A stretch of 64,000 nt of DNA, taken from NCBI GenBank assembly GCA_013398615.1, contig VZSR01000514.1, positions 4,617,996-4,681,995 on the forward strand. Reading direction: 5' to 3'. Of the stretch, positions 23,456 through 35,849 are shown piece by piece. This stretch comes from Brachypodius melanocephalos (lineage: Eukaryota; Chordata; Aves; Passeriformes; Pycnonotidae). The notes beneath the pieces were generated by a model. The model was not told the origin of the DNA. It did not search any database and was given only the letters and a program-made list of their open reading frames with translations. A program made the position numbers and the translations under genes. Numbering within the stretch: position 1 is the first letter of the stretch; each line of letters opens with the position of its first letter.

Positions 23456-25299
23456 ATACATTGGTGGGCAATTGTCCCAGAAACAACATGCTTCTAGCTT
23501 CCCAGGGGATCTATTAAAATCAAAATGAATAAAAGATATTTTAAGGAGTAAGAATGAAGCAGGGGCACAAAAGGTTTGCTTTTAAATATAATTTTTACAA
23601 GTTGTGGTTCGTGGTCCTTGCCAGGGAGCTCCCGCTGTACAGAGTGTGAGTGATTGCCATCAGCTGGAGTTGAAGTGAGCACATCTCAGCAGTTCACTCT
23701 GTAATTATTATTAATTGTTATTATCCACTCTCTGTCCCTCTAGATATGTCCTTACTTCCCTTTTTCTCTTTATTTCCAAATGAACTGGGCAACCTGTCTG
23801 TTCCCACTGGCTTTTTGCTGTCTCCATTCAGGTTGTCCTCTTAGCCTTCTGAAAGCATCTCATAGAATCTTCCCCAGCCAGGAACTTTCTCCATGTCATC
23901 TCAGCCTAAGTCCCTTAAGTTTGCCCAATTACTGTTTCCCTTGTGCTCTCCCTCTGCCCTTCCTGATTTTTCTTCTTTTCAGCAGTGTCCTCCCCAGTGC
24001 CACCCCAGCTACACAAGGACCTTTCCCACTCTGGCCTGGGAGGAAATACTCAGCCTCAGCAGGGTGACGTAAAGACATTCTTGTACTAAATATATAAAGA
24101 ATGCAATGAGGACAAAAGCTGAGGGGAGACTTTACCACCAGATTTGATGAATTCATTCAGTGGAAAACACGGAGACGAAAACTGAGACAAAGCAATGTCT
24201 GATCTTGTGCAAGGCAGGGCATGGGGCACTATCAAAGCATGAGCTACATCTCCCACCCCCTCTCTGGGAGGGAAATGGGTCCTGTCTGCCCCACGGAATG
24301 GCTGGGGAAATGGGCAGAAATGCTGGCAGTCAGTTTTCTGACTCTGCAGCTCGTTAAATCAGTGTCTTTTAAGTAACTGTTTTGCAGATGAGGCACACAT
24401 GTCGGATATTTTAAGCACAAATGGTTTCAGTTCTTCTGTCCTGGATGTATTGAAACCTTTGTTCATGTGATACCATCTTATTGGAGCTGTGACTCTCTTG
24501 CTCTAGAAATCAGGCAAATGAAATCATGTATCCATGATGGAAAAAAAAAACCCAACAAAATCCGAACTGTGGTGTTCAAACACAATGTTTCAAGTCCAGG
24601 TTTTGTCATGCTTAATATTCTTGGTGGAAAAGGGAACTCAGGTCTGGAAAATTTCACAGGTGAACAAAACATCAGCTTGGCTTTGGCATGAGGCTGTGAC
24701 TGAGCTCACTTGGACAGCCAGGTCATAAAACAGCAGGGCTGTCCAGCATGCCCCACAGAGCAGGTCAAGGCTGTCCCAAAGCAGGAGCCCTCTGTGGGAA
24801 GCTGAGCAGGAGGGAGGACAGGGGCATGCAGGGAGCTAGGGATGGTGCTGCCTGCTTTATGCCAGGCTGATGTGGGGCTTGGCTGGGGGACACTGCCCTG
24901 GCACAGCAGCTGGGCTGGCAGGCACTGTGTGGGGCAGCCTCCCCTCTCCTGCTTTTTCAGTGCCCTGGGACTCTGCCGTGTTTGTGCAGGTGGCAGTGAG
25001 GGCAGCCCCAGAGAACAGGTTTGCCTTGGCTTAGTGTCCTACATCCGACTCCAGCAGTCTCCACAGGTCTGTGGCAATAGGTCAAGCTCTCCTCACGTGC
25101 TTTGCTCACTGATGCAATGCTGCAACACGAGGCCATGGGAGCGTGTGGTGTGTATTTGTGGAGGGAAAATTCCCCTGGCCGGGGACAAGAGAAGGACTCG
25201 ACAAGAGGCAGGGATTCTCCCTAAAATATCTTAGTGGAGCTGGGTAATGCAGCAGTGGAACACAAAAGAAATGCCCAGAACGATCAGCATTCAATGCCC
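23456..25299. other. Intergenic segment, nothing recognised
   Basis: There is no conserved coding frame. A GC-richer portion around 24780-25030 (cagcag/ctggca-rich) gives a 130-codon open frame on the plus strand from 24842. It has no recognisable domain and looks like chance in GC-rich DNA. Confidence 0.6.
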
Positions 25300-25535
25300 T
25301 GAAGTTGTGTCAGGGGAAGTTTAGGTTGGGTATTAAGAAAAGGTTCTTCACCCAGAGGGTGGCTGGGCTCTGGAACAGGCTCCCCAGGGAATTGATCACA
25401 GCACCAAGCCTGGCAAAGTTCAAGAAGCATTTAGACAAACAGCACATGCTGTGAATTTTGGGATTGTTCAGGAGCTGGACTCGATAATCCTTGTGGGTTC
25501 CTTCCAACTCAGAATACTCTGTGATTGTCATTGCA
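25300..25535 (+). mobile_element. CR1 LINE 3' fragment
   Basis: The segment has the typical end of an avian CR1: gtcaggggaagtttaggtt, then ggttcttcacccagagggtg, ctggaacaggctccccaggg, ttcaagaagcatttagacaa, and ggactcgataatccttgtgg up to ccttccaactc and a terminal tctgtgattg. This is a 5'-truncated copy in plus orientation, covering the end of the reverse transcriptase frame and the 3' UTR. It resembles the CR1-F/J-type consensus as I remember it. It lies between RBM20 and PDCD4, and its presence supports a bird genome. Confidence 0.9.
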
Positions 25536-28500
25536 GGGCCTGAGCTGGTCTTACTGACCTGGTGGTCAGCTTCCCAGCCCTCCTGCCATGCCCCACCTCC
25601 CCTTTCCTTGCCTTCAGCAGAATTATGGTGCATTACAGCACTGGCAATCTGGCCCCTATCTTTATGGACTAGTCTTACACTAACCTGATATACTCATGGC
25701 ACCATGGGAACCCCCCTCCCCAGATGCAGAAGTGAAAGAAGCAGAGGTAGTTTCCATTTATTCCTTTCTGCCTGTCCCCTTTTACTGCCAATGTGAGGGT
25801 CAGCAAGGTCCTGGTTGGTGTCACAGGAGCGTGGGAGCAGGCAGGGGAGCAGTGGGGCCACCAGGATCCATCTTCCACACTGTGAAGATGGTTTTCTTAT
25901 GGCTGATCTGCGTACAATTGCATCAGCCTTCTGCAGGGCAAGATTTCTAATCAGATACCCAAAGCCAGCAGCTCTCTCAGTTCACATCAGGCCTGTTCTG
26001 GTTAAAGGGCTGTCTGTCAGGAGCAGCACTCAGCTACCTGAACTAGCTTCCTTTAAACTGAAATAGGAGCATACATCAATTTTTAATTAATTGGATCATC
26101 TAAATGAGTGGGCACGTCCAAAAGCTTTTTGTGAACTAGAAAGCTGCGTAGGGCATGCTGAATTCAGCCTATTAAATGTTTAAATAATTGCCAGGCAGAG
26201 TCTTGGACACTACTCCTCATGGTAACACAGTAAGTATCAACAGCACAGCCCTGGGTCAGGAGGCAGCTTTCTCAGCCTAATTTTTTTCCCTGTACCTTAG
26301 AAACAAAGGCTCTTATTTAAAAGCTGTCCTCCCCTTGTTCCTGAGCCTTGTTTGAGGACACGTATATTAGTTCCACCTTCCTTAAACACTGCCTTGGTGT
26401 CTTTAGAGAACACAGGAAGCCTGTTTTGTTTGTAGGTTTCTTCTCTGGCTGGGCTGCTTTTGCATTGTAGCTGGTTTATCTTTGGCAGATAGCAATGTGT
26501 TCTTGGCAGTGCACTTTCACCTTGAGCACTCAGGGTGTAGCCACACTGTTTTGCACACCTGTGGTGAAGAACTAGGAAAATTTTGCCTGTTTGTGTCACT
26601 GCTGACAGAAGTAAAAACCAGTTTCACAGCAGTACTATTAGTGCATTGTAGAGGTTCTGGCTCCCAAGGCGTGGGCACGTTGGCGGGTGGGTGTGCGTGT
26701 GTGTGCATGAACAAGGCTTGTGCTGCCTTGCATGGACTTTAGCACTGAGCAGCTGGCAATGGGACCTACTTCACCATTACAATCACAAGTGAAGTTGTTT
26801 TGGTGTGCCCAAGTTGAGTTTCTAACCTGCTTAACTACCTTGTTCACTGTCACCTCCCACAGCACTGGCTGTAGGTTGAAGCTATGGTGACAATCTTGCC
26901 GAGACATGGCTGCACCAAGACATTCACAGGGACTGCTGCCAGTGTTCCCCACGGTGCCCTTGCCACGATCTGCAGGGTCTCTGGAAAGAAGAGAGGTCTT
27001 AAACAGGTGGGCTTAATAGCAGAGTGAGAAGAAAGAACACTGAGATCAACAGTGAGAGCAGCCCAGGTCAGTCCTGATGCTAGTGGGGATCAGCACCACT
27101 CCAGCTGAGCTATTCCAGTGCCTGACTCCAATTGGGAAAGATTAATTCAAGCAGGCAGGATGGATATGCTAGATATTAATCTTCCAAGATATCATCTGGC
27201 TGATGTCCCTGTGACTGCAGGTTCACAGGCTGTGAGTTACATGCCGCTCTGCTTTTCTCTTCCTGCAAAGGCACGTGGTGATTCACAAGCTGCTGCTGTT
27301 GTTCAGCCATCAGCATATCTCTTCCCAAACCCCTTCTGTGGGATCTGATCTTAAAACCAGCAGTGAGAGTCTGGTTGAATTGAAAATTACTTGACCACTA
27401 AGTTAAGTTAAATATCTGTTTAAAATAGCAGCAGATGTGAGCAGTGTGAGGAGGCACTGGGCTCTGCCAGCCTGGTGAAAGGAGAAAAAAGAATGGAAGG
27501 AAGCTCTCAGAAATATTGTTTGGGTATGTTCCTTCCAGGAGCTGCTCCATCTCTCTGCACTTGGAGCATGTTTACACCACAGTGAGGAATGGCATGAGCT
27601 CACTTTCATTAATCACTTCTTGTCAGCCAGGCAAAGTGGGAAGTAAATTCTGTTTGCTGAAAGCGGCCTGCAGGTGGTCTAAGAGAGTGGATGTTGGCTC
27701 AGCAGGAGCAGGGAGATATGAGCAGCGAGTTGGGGTGGGTCAGCTGGTACCCAAACTAGAGCCACTGTGGTGTCTTAATTACTTGTGATTGAGTGAACGA
27801 GCCTGAAGATGCAGACAGGATAAAGCAGAGTGATGCTTATGTGGGTTTTGAAGCTCACATTTGCTCTTGTTTGGTCCTGGATGCTTTCGGTAAAGACCAC
27901 CCACTGAAACAAAGAATTACTTTCCTGAAATGGAAGGGACTGAGTCATGTATTCAACCTCTTTCAATGCCCTTCTGTGATCTTGTGGAGCCTTTGAATTC
28001 TTCTTTACCTACAAAAGGTTTACTACAGTGCAAAATGAGTTCCCAGAGCAGAAAGATGCTCCTTTTCCAAGGGGATATGGGTTGTTGAGGCTTCAGGTAA
28101 TGCTTCAAGGTGAGTTGTCATACGTTGCTAAAATAATCTTTTCCCACCGCTTTCTTCATGTCAGCATTTCTAGAGCTCCAGTGCGTTGTGGCTGCTGTTG
28201 TTAGGTAAGGATTTATGAATGGCTGCGAAGTTCAAAGGCATATTGGCAACTCCAAGCCCCAAAAAGCCAGGAGTCAGCCCAAGCCCTGCCCCATTTCCCA
28301 AGACAAAGTTGTTTGCCGACTACTTCTTTTCTTAACTTTTTTTTTTATTAGCCCACAAACTTTAGGATCTCTTAATTTACCTCCTAGGTTTTTTAGCTTT
28401 TAGGTTGCACCAGTTTCATAGTTTCAAATCTTTCATCCACAAAACCTTGAGGGCTAGGGCCATACTTTGTTTATAAATGAAAGGTAAAATTCCCTTGTTT

Positions 28501-29304
28501 CAAGGAGCTGGGATTTTAGGATATACTCCCCAAAGCATATAAATTGTGATAAAATCACAAGAGTTTCCAGCAGTCTCCTCTGTTTGGAAGAGGAGGTATT
28601 AGACTGCAGTGAGCTGCAGGCATCACTAGCTACTGTCATTTTAGTGAGTCAAATGAAAATAATATTGCAGTTAAACATGAGCTCTGCGGGCCTAACTAAA
28701 GAAGATAACCTCATCTTTTTCTATCTGCAGTGCTTCACAAAAGCACTGTCTTTATAATCCTCTGGATTAATGTTCACACTCAAGCACTCTGCCCCAGAAG
28801 CCTCTGCATCCCTGGCAGAGTGCATTTAAAAGGATAAAGGCTTTCTGGGATGCAAAGGAAGCTGGTGCCAGCTGGGCATCTCCTGGGACACGTGGCAGTG
28901 GCTGCTTCCAAACCAGGAGCATTTCAACCCAAGTAATCCTCCTTTTTTCCCTCTCATTGCTCTTGACTGTTGCTTTAATTTCAGTGTCGTGCTGCCTTTC
29001 ACGTAGCCCCCCTCAGCCTGAATCAGATCCCTATTGTCTGTGTTGTCAACACAGCTGTTTAAATCCCTTCCCCCAAATACCCCTGCTTTCCAGAAAGCTC
29101 CTGCCTCCAAGGCCCAGGCGCTGTTCTGAGTTTACAGCTTTCTGTTAGGTCCTGGGCTGAGCTCAGATTCCTGTTTGGACCAGCATGAGGTAAAAATGGA
29201 AACAAACTCAGGAAAATGCTGCACTTGAGCAAAGCCTGATGCTCCCTGGCTGCCTGCTGGAGGCTGCTGCAGCCTGAGACTGGCAATGCAGAACGAAGCG
29301 AATG
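25536..29304. other. Intergenic segment, nothing recognised
   Basis: There is no conserved frame and no clear transposon. A short GT-rich stretch lies near 26685-26706. Open frames are short and mutually overlapping. Confidence 0.6.
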
Positions 29305-29525
29305 ATTAGCATTATTAAAAATGCTTTGCAATTATGCAGCACCTTTTCATCTAAAGATTTCAAAGCTTTGTAGCACTCACACAAAGTTACTTATTATCCC
29401 TGGCGTTTAGCAGAGTCAGGAAACGCAGGAAAGCAGCTAAGTGACTTGCCTTAGGTCACGCAGTACGTCAGCATCAGAGATGGGAACCCAGCCCCGAAGT
29501 GCTGACTCTGTGGCTCATGCCCCAC
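29305..29525 (+). mobile_element. Ancient MIR-type SINE (amniote MIR)
   Basis: The order of MIR landmarks is preserved: a gcagcaccttttcatctaaa head (cf. agcgcttttcatctgtaaa), cttattatccc, a degraded gaggaaac block, then aagtgacttgcc followed by taggtcacgcag, agatgggaacccag and a final tgctgactctg. Such copies are old and rare in birds, so this one may be retained by selection. The call rests on remembered consensus, not a search. Confidence 0.7.
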
Positions 29526-31955
29526 TGAGAAGACACACCCCACCTTCTCCTGCAGAGAGAGTGCCAGACCAGCTCCTTGGGGTGGGCAGGGATGGGGGAA
29601 GAACTCAACCCACCTGGAACATCAGCACAGCCCGGGCAGTGCCCTGGAGACACCCGGCTGGGAGCAGCACCCACAGTTCCCAAGCTCTGCGCCATTCCAC
29701 AGGAGTCCTGTGCACACGGCTGAGGGGCTGTCGTGGGGTCTCTTGTGCCTGAGGCTGCACTCCAGCTTGCCTTGGCATGGTGTGGGCAGGGTGAGTGCAG
29801 CCAGTGACCTGCAGAGCCTGGAGGGCCCCTGGGTTGAGCATGGCCCCTGCAGCCCCATCTCCAGCACAATCCCTCCAGCCCACTGGCCATACACACATGG
29901 GAAGACCACAAGGACTTTCCTCAACAGGGGACAATTCAACCTCGACACCCCGGGGGACACTACTGAGGACCAGAGGTGGTTTTCCTTGTGTCAGCACTGC
30001 AGCCACACTGCTGCTCTCCCACCAGCTCTGGCTACAGTGAAGGTGCAGCAGCACTGGCTCTCTCCAGACCAGGTGGTCCAGCCTGCCAAGAAGCCTGGAT
30101 ATACATTCAGATCTGCCAGGAGATCAGGAGATGTTACACTCTGGCCGACTCAGCGGGCTGGGCTGTGGGAGACACTGGGTGCCAAACCTTTGTGCCTTGC
30201 AGCAACAGAGCTGAAAATGTCAAGTCCTTGTATGCTGACACTTGTTTGGCTTCAGTCCAGTGGTAGGACTTAGGGACAGTGTCCTGTTTTCTGGGAGGAA
30301 AGTCAGAAGGAGGAAGAGGAAAAGTGGAGAAAAAAGCAGAGGTTAAATGGGGTGAAAAAAACCATGTGGACATTTAGACCTCAATAGTCAGGGAAAGATC
30401 TTGATGAGTCTCTTGGCCCCAATGAGGTAAAACAGATTGTTAATGTTTACCACAAAAGGTGACTGGCACAGTTATATTTATAAGGTTAGATAAATAGATA
30501 AATAAATATCTAAAAAGAATAACTACTTCTGTTCCACCACTGAGCTACTTATTTTTACCCGAGAACTATAATAAAAATCCACTTTGGTCAAATTTATTCT
30601 TGGAGACTTGAGATGCTGCAGGTTTTTTAGTCATAAACAGTACCCTGTTCAAAATATCCTATCCCATTTATGAAGGCAGGCGTGACTGATACAGCTTCGG
30701 AGTTCCAAGGGGCATATTTAAATATGTAACAGGAACTAATCCATATAGTCAGCTTTCCTTACAAGCTCAGGGATTCACATGTCTAAATTTCACTGTGATG
30801 AGACTCCAGGATAGGGGATATAACTCTAGTTAACTTCACTGGAGATAAAACCCAGGCAAGGGGAAAAGCTTGGAGATAGATGCTGCAGTTGAATGAATTT
30901 ATACCTCAGAAAAGCTACTTAGAATGAACAGTCATTACAAGGAACCATTTTAAAAAGCAAAAGAACTGATTGGGTATAAAAGCTATGTCTCAAATGGGGA
31001 AGAGTTTTTCCTTGTTGCATATGGCTGAAGAAAATAGGAGGAAGAAGAAATTATAGGGGATCAAGGTTAATATGCATTGGGTATGTGCAAAACCTGAACT
31101 CATACTTTGCTTTAACTTTTGCTGAGGATGTTAATCATGTGGCTGCAGATGTGAGGATAATAGGATGGGGGTATGGAAATGTTTGTGGCCAGGACAGAAG
31201 CAAATCTCAGGGCTGCTTCCTGTGCTGAAGGCAGAGGAACGGGCTAATCCACATGCCACAGCTCTGGAAGAACTGGCCCCATGTCTTTAACAGGTCCCTC
31301 AGTCAGGGACAGGAGCATAGCAAAATCTGTGCAAAAGAAGTGAACCGATTTGGGAAAGAAGAGGCATGAACATTTCAGCTTAATAGTGTAAGGACAGATT
31401 CAGAAAAAAACTGTGAAGAAAAAGCTAGGAAAAGAGAGGAAGGTAAATGGCATGAGATGAAATGGGTTTATCAAACCCATTTATCTTTCTTGGGTAAGGC
31501 AAGCTGTAAGCCATTTGCTTAGTGAAGGAAATGGGGTGAATCTCAACTCTCTGGACTTATATTGCACATTTCATATGGTGCCACGTGGAAAGTTCTTAAG
31601 AAAAGGGAGAGGTGATTTTGCACAAGGTGTAAACCCCTTAAAGACCTGGTGTAAGTGCAGCAGGGCTGTCAGGCTGGAGGGCAGTTACCAGAGGAGTGTT
31701 AAGCATCACTCTGCAGATCTGGCAAAGTGCTTTTGTAAATGAGCTTGGCACTAATGTTACTGGAGAACTGGTGAATTTGCTGATTACCGAAAATATGAAG
31801 CAACCTCAGGAGAAAGAAGGCTTGTAATATTAGACAGAGAAAGGTAGATAGTAGAAAATGGTGGTCACAGGCACAAATGACCAAAGCCTTTCCTGCAAGA
31901 TCCCTGGCAGCTCACACTGATCACCAAGTGACTGACTTGTCAAGACTGGAAATAG
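29526..31955. other. Intergenic segment with a GC-rich multi-frame open block
   Basis: From 29470 to 30270 several frames stay open on both strands; the longest are 187 codons (plus, 29710-30273) and 149 codons (minus, 29605-30054). None has a recognisable domain, and the lack of stops fits local GC content. From 30370 onward the DNA is AT-rich with no gene. A perfect 10-bp inverted repeat sits at 31460-31482. Confidence 0.55.
31460..31482. repeat. Perfect 10-bp inverted repeat, 3-base loop
   Basis: AAATGGGTTT is followed by atc and its exact reverse complement AAACCCATTT. It lies in intergenic DNA and is not next to any gene end that I can define. Confidence 0.85.
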
Positions 31956-31959
31956 GAAG

Positions 31960-32345
31960 TGAGAAATGCAATCCTGGGAGGCAGCAGGAGAGGTGCAGCC
32001 CAGGCTGCACTGTAGGCTGAGCTTGAGGAGAGGCTATCTCACTTCATTTTGCAAAGCAAATACAGTGAGCATGAGGCTTTCTCTGCATAAATACTCCCAG
32101 GAAGGGAAGAGAGAAGAGCTGAAGGTGTTAAGGCCAGTGCTGGTACAGAATATATGATCAAAAGGAGGCATCAGACATTTTGATTAGAAGACTGTTACCA
32201 ACCATTTGACAACGTGGTTCTGGAACGGCCTCCCCACTGCAGTTGTTCATGCAAAATATTGAATCGCTTTGAGGATGGAACTTGGTGAGGTCATGATAAG
32301 GATTATATCACATGCTGCCTTTGATAGGAGACCTGATAGCACAGA
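31960..32345 (+). mobile_element. Probable ancient CR1/L3-type LINE relic
   Basis: Fragments resemble the 3' end of old amniote CR1/L3 elements: gactgttaccaaccatttga, ttctggaacggcctcccca, and gaatcgctttgaggatggaa near 32150-32280. The sequence is much more degraded than the CR1 at 25.3 kb. The left boundary is a guess. Confidence 0.4.
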
Positions 32346-33479
32346 AGTTCCTGCCAGTCCTAAGCACAAAGGTAAATATTCTGTAACCCTCTGTCCATGT
32401 AAATATAGAGCATGTGATTATATACACACAAAAAAGCAGGCACATGATTTATTAATCACAGGACCTCAGCTTGTCAAATAATAATTAGAAGGCAATAACG
32501 CACCTTGTTTTAATAACTGGTGGCTCTCTAAGATTTTCTCTCACAGTAAACCAGTAAAAAGGGACAATTATTCTGAGGTAGAGATGGCATGTTGTGTTTC
32601 TGGTTGTTAGCTTTTAAATGAACTCACTGTCTGGAACTCTTAAATCAGGTACTCCCATTTTTCTGCACATTTCACAAGTTCAGCCCTTTCCACTAAAGCG
32701 TCTTTTCAGATGCGTGATTGCCCTTTGTTAAGGCAAGAATGAACAGATGACAACGGCAGCACGGAGGAGACATGTCTGGAACAGTTTTACAGAGCAAACC
32801 CGGTGCTGCCGCTGCCAGAAGGGTGTACTCAGATACCCGAACAAGGGAGGCTTCTTGCGCAATGTGAGGGGCAAGTCCTGGAAAGCCACGAGAAAGACAG
32901 GAAAGCAGTGGTTCGGGAAAGTGTTCATGCAAAGCCATGGCAGTGGGTGACACTTCAGTCTCCGTGCTCAGGCAAACGCAACACGATCCCTTCTGCACCT
33001 CGCAAGGCGCCCAGCCCCGACAGGCGCTGCACACCTCGGTCTGCAGCACAGCCCAGTTCCCAGCTCTCGGATGGAGCTGGACGAGGATGTTCAAAAGCAG
33101 CTCTAATTACTGAGCATTAAAAAAAGTGAAGGCGTGTTTCAGTATCCTTTTAACCTGGAGCTGACGCTGCCTGACGAAGAAGAATGGGTTTGCTGTGTTT
33201 GCAGTTCATTTCATGAAGGCACCTTAGCCGAAGATGCAAAAATAAAAGTAGTCTGAAGGGAAAGGAAGCAGAAGGCCAAGAGACAGGCAACTGAACAGAG
33301 CAGATTGATTTAACAGATATGATACATTTTTGCTGTCTGCATTATGTGTGGAAATTCTTATTCCAAGTGACACAGTAACAGACTCGACTGTAATCAAACA
33401 GCACTGCTGAGGTGTCAGGAGCACAGATGCTGCCTATCGAAAATATTTAAAACAGAAAGTAAAACTTTGAAAAATCCGC
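32346..33479. other. Intergenic segment, nothing recognised
   Basis: An AT-rich part is followed by a mixed-GC part (32740-33120) with a 133-codon frame on the minus strand (32693-33094). That frame has no recognisable domain. Confidence 0.55.
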
Positions 33480-33990
33480 AGTGGGGAGCGCAAGGGAAAC
33501 GCTCGGGGGTGTTTCTAACCCAAGGCAACTTGTCTCTGCTTTTCGCTTCTCTCTCTGGTGCGGGAGGTCGGGAGCCCTGCGTTGAGTCACCCCAGCGACA
33601 GCCCGGCCGGAGCTCGGTGAGCAGCAAAAGCCGGCGGCAGCCTGGCCGGGGCAGCGCGGAGACACGCGGTGTCTATTGTGCACCAGACAGCGGACGGGGG
33701 AAGGGCTGCTCCACGCGTTTTGGGGAACTCCAGCCAATGGATTCCTCCCCTGGGTGTTACGGGAGGGTTTGGCCTGCATGTGAGAAAGGGAGGGGAGAGT
33801 TTGAAAACAACCCAGCAGGCTCTAAGAAGGAAGACTGCTAGAAAGTGACCTGCTCGCCTCCGTGCAGGCATTTTGCTCCAGGTGATCGGCGGCTGTAGCG
33901 GTGGAAGCGCAGGAGGGGCCGGGCGGCCGAGGCGCGGCACAGGTAACCCGGGGTGCAGGTGTCGGGCAGCGGGGTGCAGCTGAATTCCCC
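33480..33990 (+). promoter_or_regulatory. CpG-rich block, candidate upstream promoter or first exon
   Basis: This block is rich in CpG compared with its flanks and holds a CCAAT box (agccaatgg, about 33731-33739) and GC-box-like ggggccgggcgg. It also has a strong splice donor CACAG|GTAACC with GT at 33943-33944. It lies about 2.2 kb upstream of the main PDCD4 island. It could be an alternative PDCD4 first exon, a noncoding RNA promoter, or an enhancer. No coding frame is recognised. Confidence 0.45.
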
Positions 33991-35849
33991 TCACTGGCTG
34001 CCTCGAGCTGAAAATCCACCAGAAACCGTCCAAAGAGGTTTTTTTTATTATTTTTTTTCCCCCTATGCGAGGAGGAATTTTGCCGTTTTGTTTTTGTGGG
34101 GATTTTGGTGGTATGTTTGCTATTAATATGTCTGGGAGAGGGAGGGCAGGAGGGAGCGAGTAGGTCTCTACAGCCCAGAGGTTAACATGTGACCAGCTGT
34201 TTTCTAGTTACTGCAGGTTTGAGGTTAGAAAGGGGAAAAGAGGTGATGTCTTTTAGTAGGCTGGTTGTTACAATGGAAAAATACAAATTATTTTTCATGC
34301 ACATCAGCTCTTTTTCAGGTCACAGTGCTTTAGAAATGAGAAAATATGTGCAGATGAGATTTTCAGTGATTGATAACCCAGCTGCTAATAGAGACATTCA
34401 GCAGAAGAAAGAAAAAACACACAATTTTCTTGTCTGGAGGTGTGCTGGATGGTTTGGGGGTTTTCTTCTTCTTTTGACTACTGATCCAGCTTTTAGGCCT
34501 CTTGGAAGTGATCGAGTCCTAAACTTTAGCAGAAAATCCTCTAGCAATTTTCCATGGTGCTTTAAAAGGTGTAATTGGCATGATGCAGTATTTTGTGCCA
34601 TCTTCTCATGTGCAGGTTCTGGTTGCTGTTTCAGCCCCTCTGTCACCTCTTTCTTCTTTAATGAAAAATCTCTTTAAAGCCTCACTCTGCCTTGCAGGGG
34701 AAGCTCAATTCCACAATCAATGTTAATAGGTAGAATTTATTTTCCAAATCTCGGTGATGACACTGTGGTGGTTTGCTTGTACACACGAGTCAGCAGAGGT
34801 GCAAAGAGCAAACTAGGAACTATTTTTTGATTGATGGGGAAACAAGATCTTTTAAAACTGCCTCTAGGTCGTGTGTGAAAAAAATCTTGTGTGAGCACGT
34901 TGGACTGTTCTGACTTGAAAAAATCTGCAATTTAATGTCTTCATAAGCAAGAAAGGTTTTCTTTCTGTCATTTGGCTGATGGGGAAAGTATTATGAAAAC
35001 ATGTCAATTGTGATGGACATGCTTTTAACAGATCATTGTTGTTTTAAATTTTAAACCTATTTTGGATGATCCATGCAGAGCTAGGCCAGTAAATTAATTC
35101 AGAGGATCTTACACAAGTGAACTTTGGCTCTTATTTCAGTCAGAAGTATACCAATCTGGAGTAGAATTATACGGGAAAAATATTTAATACTACTACAAAA
35201 GTCAAGTCATAATCTGGTTAACTGAGGAGATTTCCTCTTGCTGGCAGCTGGAAAATCCTGCAATGCACAAGTACCAAAGCAGAAGGGATCTGTATTTGCT
35301 TCCCTCATTGCTTGGGCTCTCTGGAGTGACAAATTAGGGAGAGAAAACAAAGGGTGAGCTGAGCTTTGAGGAGAGACCTGAATGGATGCGAAGCACAATG
35401 AGAGGACACTGTCATCTCTAATTAGGTGTGTGCTTTCAGGCAGTTCGTATAAACAGGGTAAATGTAAACTGAAACAAGGTGGAAAGTTTGGAAGGCTGTG
35501 GACGGACATGCACGGTTTGGCTGTCAATCCTAAACCTGCAGCGTGTTTCAGCAGGGGAGAAGGTGTCTGCAGCACCTCTGTCCATCGATGGGCTGAGCAG
35601 CAGGAATCCGGCTCGGTGCTTCCCAGCCGCCCCGCCCTGCCCAAACCCTGTCCCCGTGCTGAGGGAAGGGCTTGTGTGGGGAGGCAGCCAAAGGCCTGAA
35701 CTCCCCTTGTTAGCAGTGAGAAACGCACACAGAAAAGAGGTAATAGATTATTTCTTCTGATAGCTTTGCTTCAGAAAAGGAAAAAAAAAAATCGGCTTTT
35801 AATTAACGAAGTAGGACAGCACGTTGAGGAGGAACCAGGCACAGGTGCC
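33991..35849. other. Intergenic segment upstream of the PDCD4 promoter
   Basis: It contains short T-rich runs (34038-34060) and GC-richer DNA towards 35550-35700. There is no conserved frame and no mobile element seen. A 173-codon minus-strand frame (35207-35728) has no recognisable domain. Confidence 0.55.

Noticed and set aside
24842..25234. 130-codon plus-strand open frame
   Set aside because: No domain, GC-rich low-complexity DNA, no splice or poly(A) context.
29605..30273. Long overlapping open frames on both strands
   Set aside because: They overlap each other, have no recognisable domain, and fit the stop-poor composition; kept only as a finding.
32693..33094. 133-codon minus-strand open frame with many Cys
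   Set aside because: No regular Cys spacing and no family resemblance.
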